NCBI GenBank assembly: GCA_031549105.1
Contig: JAVBQK010000095.1
Location: 1 to 36,698 of the forward strand
DNA: 36,698 nt
Direction of reading: 5' to 3'
Origin: Avichristensenella sp031549105
GTDB lineage: Bacteria > Bacillota > Clostridia > Christensenellales > Aristaeellaceae
Shown here: in pieces, positions 7,574 to 14,609 of the stretch
Layout: the number at the start of each line of letters is the position of its first letter
Numbering within the stretch: position 1 is the first letter of the stretch
Program-made: the position numbers and the translations under genes
Notes under the pieces: generated by a model
The model's input: only the letters and a program-made list of their open reading frames with translations
The model's database searches: none
What the model was told of the DNA's origin: nothing

Positions 7574-8455
7574 TTATCCTTTGACCCCTCCGGCCATCAC
7601 ATCCTTGGTGTAGTACCGAAGGACGATCGGGTAGAGGAGAAGAATCGGGATGATGGCGACGATGATCGTCGCGGCCTTCAGCGCGTTGTAGTCGATGCGC
7701 GCCAGCTCGTTGTAGTTGAAGATGTTCTGCGCGCCGATCAGCGCTACCGTATCGCCCAGCACCACGAACTGCCGCAGGATCACCTGCAGCGTGGTCTTCG
7801 CCGCCTGCGTCAGGTAGATGCTGGCCTTGAAGTACTCGTTCCACCGCACCACCGCGTAAAACATCGTGATCGTCGCGATGCCTGCCTTCGCCAGCGGGAA
7901 TACCATCGAGAACAGCATCCTAAGGTGCCCCGCGCCGTCGATGCGCGCCGCCTCGTACATCTCCTGCGGCACGGCCTCGAAGTAGCGCATCATGATGATC
8001 AGGTAGTATACGTTGACCGATGTCACCAGGATCACCGACCAGGGGCTGCCGATCAGCTTCAGGCTGCGGATTACCAGGTATTCCGGCACCAGGCCGGGGT
8101 CGAACAGCATCATCACCATCAGGAACACCATGATCGCCTTCTTGAACATCAACCTCGGCTGGATCAGCACATAGGCGGCGGTCGTCGTCAGCAGGATGTT
8201 GATCAGCGTGCCCACCACGGTGATGTACACAGAGTTCCAGAGCGAGGGCAGGATTACCTTGTGGCTCGCGACGATCTGGTAGTTGATCAGCGAAAACCCT
8301 GCGGGGATCACGCGCAGGCCGCGCATCGACGGCGACAGCAAAGGGTCGGACAGCGACCGCGCAAGGATGTTCAGCAGCGGTACAATCATCGTCAGGCTCA
8401 GCAGGATCATCAGCAAGTTGAGCAGAATCTGCCCCGGCGTAAACTTTTTCTTCAT
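7574..8455 (-). CDS. Carbohydrate ABC transporter permease (LplC/AraQ type)
   Basis: Predicted 293-residue inner-membrane permease with six hydrophobic segments. The cytoplasmic EAA loop that docks the ATPase is clear: EAARIDGAGHLRMLFSMVFP near residue 195. The C-terminus YYTKDVMAGGVKG is the usual ending of LplC-type CUT1 permeases. The start ATG has AAGGAGG 8 bases upstream. The gene lies 13 bases after the partner permease and 21 bases before the binding-protein start, so all three are surely one transcript. No ATPase is encoded nearby, so a shared MsmX-like ATPase is expected (family knowledge). Confidence 0.93.
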   Translation of the reverse strand: MKKKFTPGQILLNLLMILLSLTMIVPLLNILARSLSDPLLSPSMRGLRVIPAGFSLINYQIVASHKVILPSLWNSVYITVVGTLINILLTTTAAYVLIQPRLMFKKAIMVFLMVMMLFDPGLVPEYLVIRSLKLIGSPWSVILVTSVNVYYLIIMMRYFEAVPQEMYEAARIDGAGHLRMLFSMVFPLAKAGIATITMFYAVVRWNEYFKASIYLTQAAKTTLQVILRQFVVLGDTVALIGAQNIFNYNELARIDYNALKAATIIVAIIPILLLYPIVLRYYTKDVMAGGVKG

Positions 8456-8468
8456 CGTCTGCGCCTCC

Positions 8469-9389
8469 TTACCAAACGCCTGTGCCGGTCAGTCGCTTGC
8501 TGGTAAAGTGTGTTACCAGCACCAGCGCCACGCCGAACAGCCCCTTGACCAGCCCTACGGCGGTCGCCAGCGAGTACTGCCCCTGCCCGATGCCAATCGA
8601 GTAGATGTACGTATCCAGAATCTCAATGCGCGAGTTCACCGCCGCGTTGGTGAAGTTGAGCACCTGGTCAAACCCCGCGTTGAGGAAGAATCCCAGGTTC
8701 AGGATGAACATCGTCACCATGGGTGTGACCAGCGTGGGCAGCACAATATAGCGAATGATTTGCATGCGGCTTGCGCCGTCGATGTCCGCCGCCTCGTACA
8801 GCGACGGGCTGATGCCAAGAATGGCCGTGAAGTAAATAATCGAGTCCCAGCCCAGCGACCGCCAGCCTTCCGAGTAAAACAGCACCCAGAGGATCGAATT
8901 TTTGTCCGTCATGTAGTCACTCGGCGTCGCCCCGAACAGCCCGCGCAGCTGGTTGACCGCGCCGCTTTTGGACAAAAAGCTAATCCAGATGCCCGCGATG
9001 ACGACCCACGACAGAAAATGCGGCAGGTAGCTGACGATCTGCGTCGCCTTGCGCAGCGTGCTTGACCGCATCTCGCTCAGCAGCACGGCAAACACCGCGA
9101 AGAACGGAAACAGCAGCACGTACTTCATCAAGCTGATGACCAGCGTATTAACCAGGATCGTCTTCATCAAAGGCGATGCGATCATCATCTCGAAGTACTT
9201 CAGCCCCGCCCACGTCCATGCGCTGCGCCCGCTAAAGTTATAGAACGCCAGCCGCATGTTCCAGATGGGCAGCACCCGAAACACCACAAAATACACCAGT
9301 GTCGGCAACAGCATCACATACAGTACCCAGTCCAGCCGCAGCGTGCGGAGCGCGCGTCTGAAACGGCCGGGGGAAGGCGCGGAAGTCAT
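8469..9389 (-). CDS. Carbohydrate ABC transporter permease (LplB/UgpA type)
   Basis: Predicted 306-residue membrane permease, first gene of operon A. It has a hydrophobic segment near residues 20-45 (LYVMLLPTLVYFVVFRVLPI), the conserved YLPHFLSWVVIAGIW segment, and the EAA loop EAADIDGASRMQIIRYIVLP. The C-terminus SKRLTGTGVW matches the usual LplB ending. ATG 9389 is chosen because AAGGAG lies 8 bases upstream; a GTG three codons earlier overlaps that site. No convincing sigma-A promoter is seen in the repeat-filled 200 bases upstream, so transcription may come in part from the AtuA promoter farther right. Confidence 0.92.
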   Translation of the reverse strand: MTSAPSPGRFRRALRTLRLDWVLYVMLLPTLVYFVVFRVLPIWNMRLAFYNFSGRSAWTWAGLKYFEMMIASPLMKTILVNTLVISLMKYVLLFPFFAVFAVLLSEMRSSTLRKATQIVSYLPHFLSWVVIAGIWISFLSKSGAVNQLRGLFGATPSDYMTDKNSILWVLFYSEGWRSLGWDSIIYFTAILGISPSLYEAADIDGASRMQIIRYIVLPTLVTPMVTMFILNLGFFLNAGFDQVLNFTNAAVNSRIEILDTYIYSIGIGQGQYSLATAVGLVKGLFGVALVLVTHFTSKRLTGTGVW

Positions 9390-9410
9390 GGGCTTCACTC
9401 CTTTGGGTTA

Positions 9411-9599
9411 GTGAGGGGGGGGACGGGGGACAAGGGACGAAGGGAACCCTTCTTTTCTTTTAGGAAAAAGAAAAGAAGCAAAAGAAAACCTCTTTGGGGT
9501 GCGGGTTTTTATCCATGTTCTTCCCAGCAAGTGGTTTTCTTGGAGGGAGGGTTTGGGAGGGAACCTTCTTTTTTCTACAAAGAAGGTTCCCTCCCAACG
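9411..9599. repeat. Purine/pyrimidine-rich hairpin repeats between two minus-strand genes (element C)
   Basis: No gene is seen. There are two strong hairpins. CTTCTTTTCTTTT (9449-9461) pairs with AAAAGAAAAGAAG (9466-9478), a 13-bp AT-rich stem with a 4-base loop. GGGAGGGAACCTTCTTT (9555-9571) pairs perfectly over 17 bp with 9579-9595. Neither is followed by a T run on the minus strand, but the second begins 4 bases after the DUF4387 stop and may act as its transcript end or 3' stabiliser. The AG/CT composition differs from the GC-rich elements A, B and D. Confidence 0.7.
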
Positions 9600-9911
9600 T
9601 CACTCCACGTCCACTTCCATTAGCGGCGCGTGCTGCTGTGCTCCGTACACGTCCCGGTCGCCTACGGTGCCTGAGGCCGTGGGCCGCAGGAACGTGATCT
9701 TGATGCCCAGGGCTGCGTCGAAGTGGGCTAGGACGCGGATGCTTTCCGGTGGGATGCTATAGAGGGCAGCGACGCGATCGCGGGCGAGGACATTGCTATC
9801 GCGTACGCGGCGGTAGGCTTCCGGGTCGGTAAAGAGGATGTCTAGGGTGAGTTCGAACGGGCCGCTATTTTTGCTGCGCAGCACATGCGCGAGGTCTTTC
9901 AGTTTGGTCAT
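9600..9911 (-). CDS. DUF4387 domain protein
   Basis: Predicted 103-residue cytoplasmic protein of unknown function. It starts MTKLKDLAHVLRSKNSGPFE, the typical opening of DUF4387, and contains LTLDILFTDPEAYRRV and IKITFLRPTASGTVGDRDVYG. DUF4387 occurs either next to or fused with AtuA-like proteins (family knowledge), and that is so here. Its ATG overlaps the stop of the AtuA gene by four bases (ATGA at 9908-9911), so the two are translationally coupled and probably act as subunits of one enzyme. The ribosome binding site GGAGGT lies within the end of the preceding gene. Confidence 0.85.
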   Translation of the reverse strand: MTKLKDLAHVLRSKNSGPFELTLDILFTDPEAYRRVRDSNVLARDRVAALYSIPPESIRVLAHFDAALGIKITFLRPTASGTVGDRDVYGAQQHAPLMEVDVE

Positions 9912-11269
9912 TGGCCTACCTCCACAATGTCCATGGGAAAGTGCGCGCGCGGATCGTCTACGTGCATCAGGTGGTAGACAGAGAACGCGTACACCGCGCC
10001 GAACGATATGTCGCTGGGCGCGAATGGGAACGCGAGGTTGCCCGCGGTGGACTTGCGGCCCGGATAGCCGTAGTGGAGATAGGTGGAGCGAACTGATGCG
10101 CAAATGGCGTCGGACATCTCTTGGGTGGGGGATATCACTTCAAACATCACGCCTATTTCGTGCGGAGTGGAGTGATCGGGCTCAAGTGTGCCCATCACGC
10201 CGTCTTTGCCGTAGTGGACGAAGTTGATCTGGTAGGTGTCCTCGCGGATTTCGCGGTAGTATGCGCGCACGCTGCGCACGACCTCCGCTTCCACGGATTC
10301 TATCTGCGCTATCAGCAGCGGGTCGCGTATGCCTGCCAGCACGAATGTGCGGTATGCCGCGCGGCGTGCGCCTTCCAGCTTGATGGTGTACGGCTCCTCC
10401 GTCAGGCAGCTGCCTTCTACGCGGACGCGTCCGGGGGCAACTTCCGTAAATGTGCAGCCCGACAGGTCCAGCAGGAAGCCCGGCCCGTGCAGCAGGTACG
10501 GGTGGTCCTTCTCGTAGAACGTGTGTGCCGCGACCGAGATCGGCGTGCAGCGCCGCGCCGGGTCGGCAGGGTAGACCTCAAAGCCGGTATCGTCCAGCAC
10601 GCCGAGGATGCAGTCTTTGGCAGTGCCTGGCTCGGCGCAGAGCGCGCCGCACTCCAGCACCTTGCCCAAGTGATAGGAAAGGCCTGCGTCGTGCCCGCGC
10701 AGGATGCCGACTGCCGCGAACGGCGCGGGGTCGTATGCCCGGCCGCAGAGGATGATCTCCGCGCCGGTGTTTAGCGCGTCCAGGATCGGCTCCACGCCCA
10801 TCTGCGCGACGACACCGTTTGTCTCGGCGAGGGTTTCGGCCGTCAGATCCGGCACGTTTTCGCTCATCTTCTCTATACGGCCATTTTCGAGTGCGTTTAG
10901 CACTTTCTCATTCGGGATGTCCGCCCAGACGACGCACACCCGGGCGTGCCAGGTGAGCTCGCGCGCGATTTCTTCCACGATGGACAGCGTCCACTCCGTA
11001 TGCTTGCGCGCGCCCGACCCGCCTGCGGAACCTACCAGCAGCGGAATGCCGTGGTCACGCGCCGCGCGCATCAGCAGCATCAGGTCCTTTTTGGCCGCCG
11101 CGCGGCTGACGATGGCTACGCCCGCGCCCAGCTTGTGCGGGCCGGCATCGGTGGAACCCGCATCCACCACAATGGCGTCCGGCTTTGAAAGAAGTGCGCG
11201 CGCAAGCGACGCCTCCGGGAAGCCATATCCGAGAATCCCGCACGGGGAGAGCAACACAGTACGCAACAT
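9908..11269 (-). CDS. AtuA-like (DUF1446, acyclic terpene utilisation) family protein
   Basis: Predicted 453-residue cytoplasmic protein. The N-terminus LSPCGILGYGFPEASL and the segments DAIVVDAGSTDAGPHKLG, LLVGSAGGSGARKH and ILCGRAYDPAPFAAVG are characteristic of the AtuA/DUF1446 family. That family is named after citronellol/geraniol catabolism in Pseudomonas, but most members in Firmicutes have no known substrate. A role in hydroxyacyl or carboxylate metabolism is only a guess. ATG 11269 is preferred over an in-frame ATG 20 codons upstream, which lies beyond the -10 of the promoter. A weak GAGG site lies 6 bases before 11269. Forms a two-gene unit with the DUF4387 gene. Confidence 0.82.
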   Translation of the reverse strand: MLRTVLLSPCGILGYGFPEASLARALLSKPDAIVVDAGSTDAGPHKLGAGVAIVSRAAAKKDLMLLMRAARDHGIPLLVGSAGGSGARKHTEWTLSIVEEIARELTWHARVCVVWADIPNEKVLNALENGRIEKMSENVPDLTAETLAETNGVVAQMGVEPILDALNTGAEIILCGRAYDPAPFAAVGILRGHDAGLSYHLGKVLECGALCAEPGTAKDCILGVLDDTGFEVYPADPARRCTPISVAAHTFYEKDHPYLLHGPGFLLDLSGCTFTEVAPGRVRVEGSCLTEEPYTIKLEGARRAAYRTFVLAGIRDPLLIAQIESVEAEVVRSVRAYYREIREDTYQINFVHYGKDGVMGTLEPDHSTPHEIGVMFEVISPTQEMSDAICASVRSTYLHYGYPGRKSTAGNLAFPFAPSDISFGAVYAFSVYHLMHVDDPRAHFPMDIVEVGQ

Positions 11270-11313
11270 TACCGCCTCTTTACAGCCTTGATCTACAAAA
11301 ATGGTATGTGTAC

Positions 11314-11342
11314 AGTATGGCATATGCACAAAATCCTGTCAA
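11314..11342 (-). promoter_or_regulatory. Sigma-A promoter for the AtuA-DUF4387 operon
   Basis: On the minus strand: a perfect TTGACA (11342-11337), a 17-bp spacer, and CATACT (11319-11314). It lies ~45 bases before the chosen AtuA start. Imperfect dyad TGTG-TACAG / TATG-CACA sequences span the -10. Confidence 0.75.
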
Positions 11343-11354
11343 GGGATTTTTGTC

Positions 11355-11371
11355 TATTTGTTGAACAAATA
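11355..11371. promoter_or_regulatory. Candidate operator, 17-base palindrome between divergent genes
   Basis: TATTTGTTGAACAAATA is a perfect palindrome with a single central base. It lies just upstream of the -35 of the minus-strand AtuA promoter and ~39 bases upstream of the -10 of the plus-strand gene, so one bound regulator could affect both. The regulator is unknown. Confidence 0.45.
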
Positions 11372-11409
11372 AGGACATTTTTTTACTTTTCTATCCCGTC
11401 CCGATTGGG

Positions 11410-11415
11410 TATAAT
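11410..11415 (+). promoter_or_regulatory. -10 element for the MBL-fold gene
   Basis: A perfect TATAAT sits 34 bases before the ATG at 11450. The -35 region is poor (TTTACT-like, badly spaced), which would fit an activated promoter. Confidence 0.5.
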
Positions 11416-11449
11416 ATCCACCAGAAACCATGAGGGAAGGTGCCTCGCG

Positions 11450-12322
11450 ATGCGCAGACTTGCCGCCGGGCTGATATGCCTGTTGTTGCTCCTTATTCCC
11501 ACTGCCGTTTGGGCGGAGGAAGCGTTGATCATTCACACGCTCGCCCCGGACGATCCGCGGCCCGTGCTGCCCCAGAACGATCTGCTGGAGGTACACCTCA
11601 TCAACGTGGCATCGGCGGACTGCATCCTGCTGCGCATGGGCAACCAGACCATGCTCATTGACAGCGGCAATCGGACTACCGTGGATCGCATTCTCGCCTA
11701 CCTTGATGCGATTGGCGTGGACCGGCTGGACTATGCGTTCCTCACCCATCCGCACAATGATCACCTTTCGGGCTTCCTGACCGTTCTCAAGGAGGTTCCG
11801 GCGGGGATATTCCTTGAGGCAGACCTCTACCAGGACTTTGTCAGCGAGCGCTCGCGTGAGCTTTCCAGGATGCTGGCGTCACTGAGCATCCCGGTGCAGA
11901 CCATCACGCACGATACGCACGCCGTGTTTGGCGGCGCGACCCTTTCATTTTATCAATGGGCGGGCGGCGGCACGGTCAACGAGTGCTCGATGATTGTGCG
12001 TGTCTCCTATGGCGACCGCGCGATCCTGCTTGCCGCCGATGTGGAGAACAACGGCCAGAAGGCGCTTGCCGAGACGCTCGGAAGCGATCTGCGCGCCGAC
12101 ATACTCAAGATGCCGCACCATGGGCTGGTGACGCTTACAAGGTCGTTCTACGAGGCGATCCAGCCGCGGCTGGTCACTTTCTCCAATGTGAAGGAGAATA
12201 TCAAGAGCACCATTGGGCAGGCGGAACAGCGCGGCCTTTCGTGGATGCTGACCACCAAGGGCACCATTGTCGCGGTGACAGACGGCGAAATCTGGACCGT
12301 TTGGCAGGTGCCCAGGGAGTAG
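11450..12322 (+). CDS. Secreted metallo-beta-lactamase-fold hydrolase (ComEC C-terminal-like)
   Basis: Predicted 290-residue exported protein. Residues 1-22 are a signal peptide ending TAVWAEE. The rest is an MBL fold of the ComEC/Rec2 C-terminal kind: EVHLINVASADCILLRMG, then LIDSG, and the metal motif THPHNDHLSG (H-x-H-x-D-H). Further signatures are LLAADVE and LKMPHHGL, the latter carrying the last metal-binding His residues. Such stand-alone proteins are usually extracellular nucleases or phosphodiesterases of unknown substrate. ATG 11450 is chosen because it opens directly on the signal peptide and has GGGAAGG about 10 bases upstream; an out-of-frame ATG at 11430 is ignored. Confidence 0.85.
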   Translation: MRRLAAGLICLLLLLIPTAVWAEEALIIHTLAPDDPRPVLPQNDLLEVHLINVASADCILLRMGNQTMLIDSGNRTTVDRILAYLDAIGVDRLDYAFLTHPHNDHLSGFLTVLKEVPAGIFLEADLYQDFVSERSRELSRMLASLSIPVQTITHDTHAVFGGATLSFYQWAGGGTVNECSMIVRVSYGDRAILLAADVENNGQKALAETLGSDLRADILKMPHHGLVTLTRSFYEAIQPRLVTFSNVKENIKSTIGQAEQRGLSWMLTTKGTIVAVTDGEIWTVWQVPRE

Positions 12323-12374
12323 CAAGCGGCTATCCGACATGCCTTCCGCATACACTCCGCGGAGGAGTGATTCC

Positions 12375-13256
12375 GTGCAGAAGGTTCACTTTGTCGTGAT
12401 TCGGCTGAAAACGCTGGTTGCATGGGCATGTGTGGGTGCGATGATCCTGGCGATTGGCCTGCCTGTGGCGCTGGGCGTGTGGCCCGTGAGCGGGCTCAAA
12501 TCGAATGCGTACCACCATGCACCGATGCTTGCCATCGTTATCGACGACTTTGGCCAGGCCCGTGCGGGTGTGGCCGATATGCTTGCCGTGCCGCTTGACC
12601 TGACCTGCGCGGTGATGCCGGGCCTGGAGTACACGCAGCGGGACGCCCAGGCCGCGCACGACGCGGGCATGGAAGTCATCGTGCATATGCCGATGCAGGC
12701 GCACCCGAAGGACCCACTCAGCTGGTATGGACCCGAGCCGATCCTCATCTGGCACTCGTACGAGCAGGCGAAGACCATCGCGGGGCGGGCGATCCTGGAT
12801 GTTCCCTATGCGGTGGGCATGAACATCCACATCGGCAGTGAATCCAGCGAGCGGGAGGCGATCGTCTCCGGCGTGATGGACGCCTGCAAAGCATCCGGCC
12901 TTTATTTTTTGGACAGCAATACCAGCCAGAAGAGCGTCTGCGAGAAGGTCGCGGCGCAGTGCGGGCTTCCCTTTCTGATGCGCCATGTGTTCCTGGAGCA
13001 CGGCAACAAGACGCAGGCACACGTAGAAAAGCAGCTGAAGGCGGCGGTGATAATCGCCAAGGCGCGCGGGAGCTGCGTGTGCATTGGGCACGTTGGGCCT
13101 GAGGGCGGCAAAGCGACCGCCGCCGCGCTGATGGCGATGATTCCGTATTTCGAGGCCGAGGGTGTGGAGGTGGTGTTTGCATCCACGCTGCTGACGCTGG
13201 AGGAAAACATGGGCGAGCTTGCCGCCGAAGGGCTTGCAAAGGCTGCGCGAGAATAA
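12375..13256 (+). CDS. Divergent polysaccharide deacetylase family protein
   Basis: Predicted 293-residue membrane-anchored or exported protein. A hydrophobic segment at about residues 10-32 is an N-terminal anchor or signal. The domain has the divergent polysaccharide deacetylase (YibQ-like) pattern: MLAIVIDDFGQARAG, then VIVHMPMQAHP, FLDSNTSQ and CIGHVGPEGGKATAAAL. The family is a NodB-like barrel thought to act on cell-wall or envelope glycans. The GTG at 12375 is the likely start (GGAGGAG 7 bases upstream). An in-frame ATG at 12339 lacks a ribosome binding site. It follows the MBL-fold gene by 52 bases without a terminator, so the two are likely co-transcribed. Confidence 0.83.
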   Translation: MQKVHFVVIRLKTLVAWACVGAMILAIGLPVALGVWPVSGLKSNAYHHAPMLAIVIDDFGQARAGVADMLAVPLDLTCAVMPGLEYTQRDAQAAHDAGMEVIVHMPMQAHPKDPLSWYGPEPILIWHSYEQAKTIAGRAILDVPYAVGMNIHIGSESSEREAIVSGVMDACKASGLYFLDSNTSQKSVCEKVAAQCGLPFLMRHVFLEHGNKTQAHVEKQLKAAVIIAKARGSCVCIGHVGPEGGKATAAALMAMIPYFEAEGVEVVFASTLLTLEENMGELAAEGLAKAARE

Positions 13257-13269
13257 TTTCGTGCACACT

Positions 13270-13296
13270 TGTCACAACCCGGGCACCCGCGCTGTC
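13270..13296 (+). promoter_or_regulatory. ECF-type promoter of the sigma-factor gene
   Basis: TGTCACA (13270-13276), a 16-bp spacer and TGTC (13293-13296) resemble the TGTCACA-N16-CGTC promoters known for ECF41-like sigma factors, with one mismatch in the -10. It lies 35 bases before the sigma-factor ATG and suggests auto-regulation. No sigma-A promoter is seen here. Confidence 0.6.
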
Positions 13297-13331
13297 TAAT
13301 GGAGTGAACGCTACAGCAGGAGGTATTATCA

Positions 13332-14177
13332 ATGTATAGTGAACAACAGACGCTGGTAGACCGCGCGCTACAGGGAGACAAGCAGGCGCTGGAGACGCTG
13401 CTTTCGGGCATCCAGGATATGGTATACAACCTGTCGCTGCGCATGCTCGGCAGCCCGCACGATGCCGAGGACGCCGCGCAGGAGGTCTGCATCCGCATCA
13501 TCACAGGTCTTTCCACGTTCAGGAACGAGAGCGCGTTCTCCACCTGGGCATACCGCGTCGCGGCCAATCATCTGCTCAGCTACAAGAAGTCGATGTTTGC
13601 GAAGATGCCGCCGCTCAGCTTTGAGTATTACGGCGCGGACATCGCCGCGGGGTTTATCGACAGCGACCCGGCGATGATGGGCGGCATCGACGAGGCAATG
13701 CTGACTGAGGAGCTCAAGCTATCGTGCACAAACGTCATGCTGCAATGCCTCGACCCCGAGAGCCGGCTCATCTTTGTGCTGGGCACGATGTTTCAGGCGG
13801 ATAGCAAGGTCTGCGGCGAAATCCTTGGCATCACGCCGGAAGCGTACCGCCAGCGGCTTTCCCGCATCCGGCGGACGATGGGCGGCTTCCTCGCGCAGTA
13901 CTGCGGGCTGGCCTCGGGCCGGTGCAACTGCCAGAAGCGCGTCAGCTATGCGATTGCAAGCCACCGCCTAAGCCCGGCGAACCTTGAGTATGCACGGCTT
14001 GAGCGGGCGGATGAGGATATCCTCACCACATGCAAGGAGGCGATGGAGGAGATGGACGCGCAGTCGCAGTTCTTCGCCGATCTGCCGAAATACCGCGCCC
14101 CGCAGGCGGTTCGCGATTTTCTTGGCACCGTGCTTGCATCCGGGGATATGCAGGCCATCCAGCGGGCACAGGCGTAG
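13332..14177 (+). CDS. ECF-type RNA polymerase sigma factor with Cys-containing C-terminal extension
   Basis: Predicted 281-residue sigma factor. Residues ~8-75 are sigma region 2 (LVDRALQGDKQALETLL; DAEDAAQEVCIRIITGL; STWAYRVAANHLLSYK). Residues ~125-182 are region 4 with a helix-turn-helix (GEILGITPEAYRQRLSRIRR). Unusually, ~95 residues follow, beginning with C191, then C198-x-C200 in RCNCQKRVSYAI and ending in a helical tail. ECF factors with such extensions often lack a classical anti-sigma factor and are controlled by the extension (family knowledge); the Cys pair could bind metal or sense redox. AGGAGG lies 7 bases upstream. The next gene, a Cys-rich small protein, starts 11 bases after the stop. 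Confidence 0.88.
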   Translation: MYSEQQTLVDRALQGDKQALETLLSGIQDMVYNLSLRMLGSPHDAEDAAQEVCIRIITGLSTFRNESAFSTWAYRVAANHLLSYKKSMFAKMPPLSFEYYGADIAAGFIDSDPAMMGGIDEAMLTEELKLSCTNVMLQCLDPESRLIFVLGTMFQADSKVCGEILGITPEAYRQRLSRIRRTMGGFLAQYCGLASGRCNCQKRVSYAIASHRLSPANLEYARLERADEDILTTCKEAMEEMDAQSQFFADLPKYRAPQAVRDFLGTVLASGDMQAIQRAQA

Positions 14178-14188
14178 GAGGCAGCAAG

Positions 14189-14548
14189 ATGTCCAGAGTG
14201 CCGAAGGAAAAAGAACTTGTCCGCACCCGTCTTGCCAACCAGTACGGCGGCTGGCTCTACTGCGAGGGCTGTGCGAAAACCATTGGCTACCTGTGCTATG
14301 TGACGTACGATCGCTTTGATTTCCAGTACCAATGTAAGTGTGGGAACAGCGGGCATGTGCGCATTTCCTTCGCGGAGAGTGCGCCCGTGCGCGCGAACGG
14401 GGAGCCGGTTACCATCAAGAATCGCCTGTGCTGCCCCGGGGATCAGTCCCCGCTCGTCACCATCCTGGAGAAAAACCTGGATGCGTACCGGTATGCGGTA
14501 GAGTGCACCGCGTGCCATGCTGAATACACGGGCGGCACACCCGTTTGA
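14189..14548 (+). CDS. Small Cys-rich, zinc-ribbon-like protein of unknown function
   Basis: Predicted 119-residue soluble protein with several Cys pairs: CEGC near residue 26, CKCG near 50, CC near 82 and CTAC near 108. This suggests two zinc ribbons or knuckles. I do not recognise the family. It is co-transcribed with the ECF sigma gene (TAGGAGG at the sigma stop is also its ribosome binding site), so it could be a regulator of that sigma factor, for instance a zinc-bound anti-sigma or sensor, or simply a target. That is inference. No membrane segment or signal peptide is visible. Its stop codon is embedded in the -35 of the next promoter. Confidence 0.75.
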   Translation: MSRVPKEKELVRTRLANQYGGWLYCEGCAKTIGYLCYVTYDRFDFQYQCKCGNSGHVRISFAESAPVRANGEPVTIKNRLCCPGDQSPLVTILEKNLDAYRYAVECTACHAEYTGGTPV

Positions 14549-14574
14549 CAGCGGGCATCCAGAAACGCTACAAT
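14545..14574 (+). promoter_or_regulatory. Strong sigma-A promoter for the URO-D pair
   Basis: A perfect TTGACA (14545-14550), an 18-bp spacer and TACAAT (14569-14574). The -35 contains the stop codon of the preceding gene, so the URO-D genes can be transcribed independently of the ECF module. Confidence 0.8.
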
Positions 14575-14609
14575 GCTCCTGCATCCTTGGTTATTTCACG
14601 AAAGGTTCC

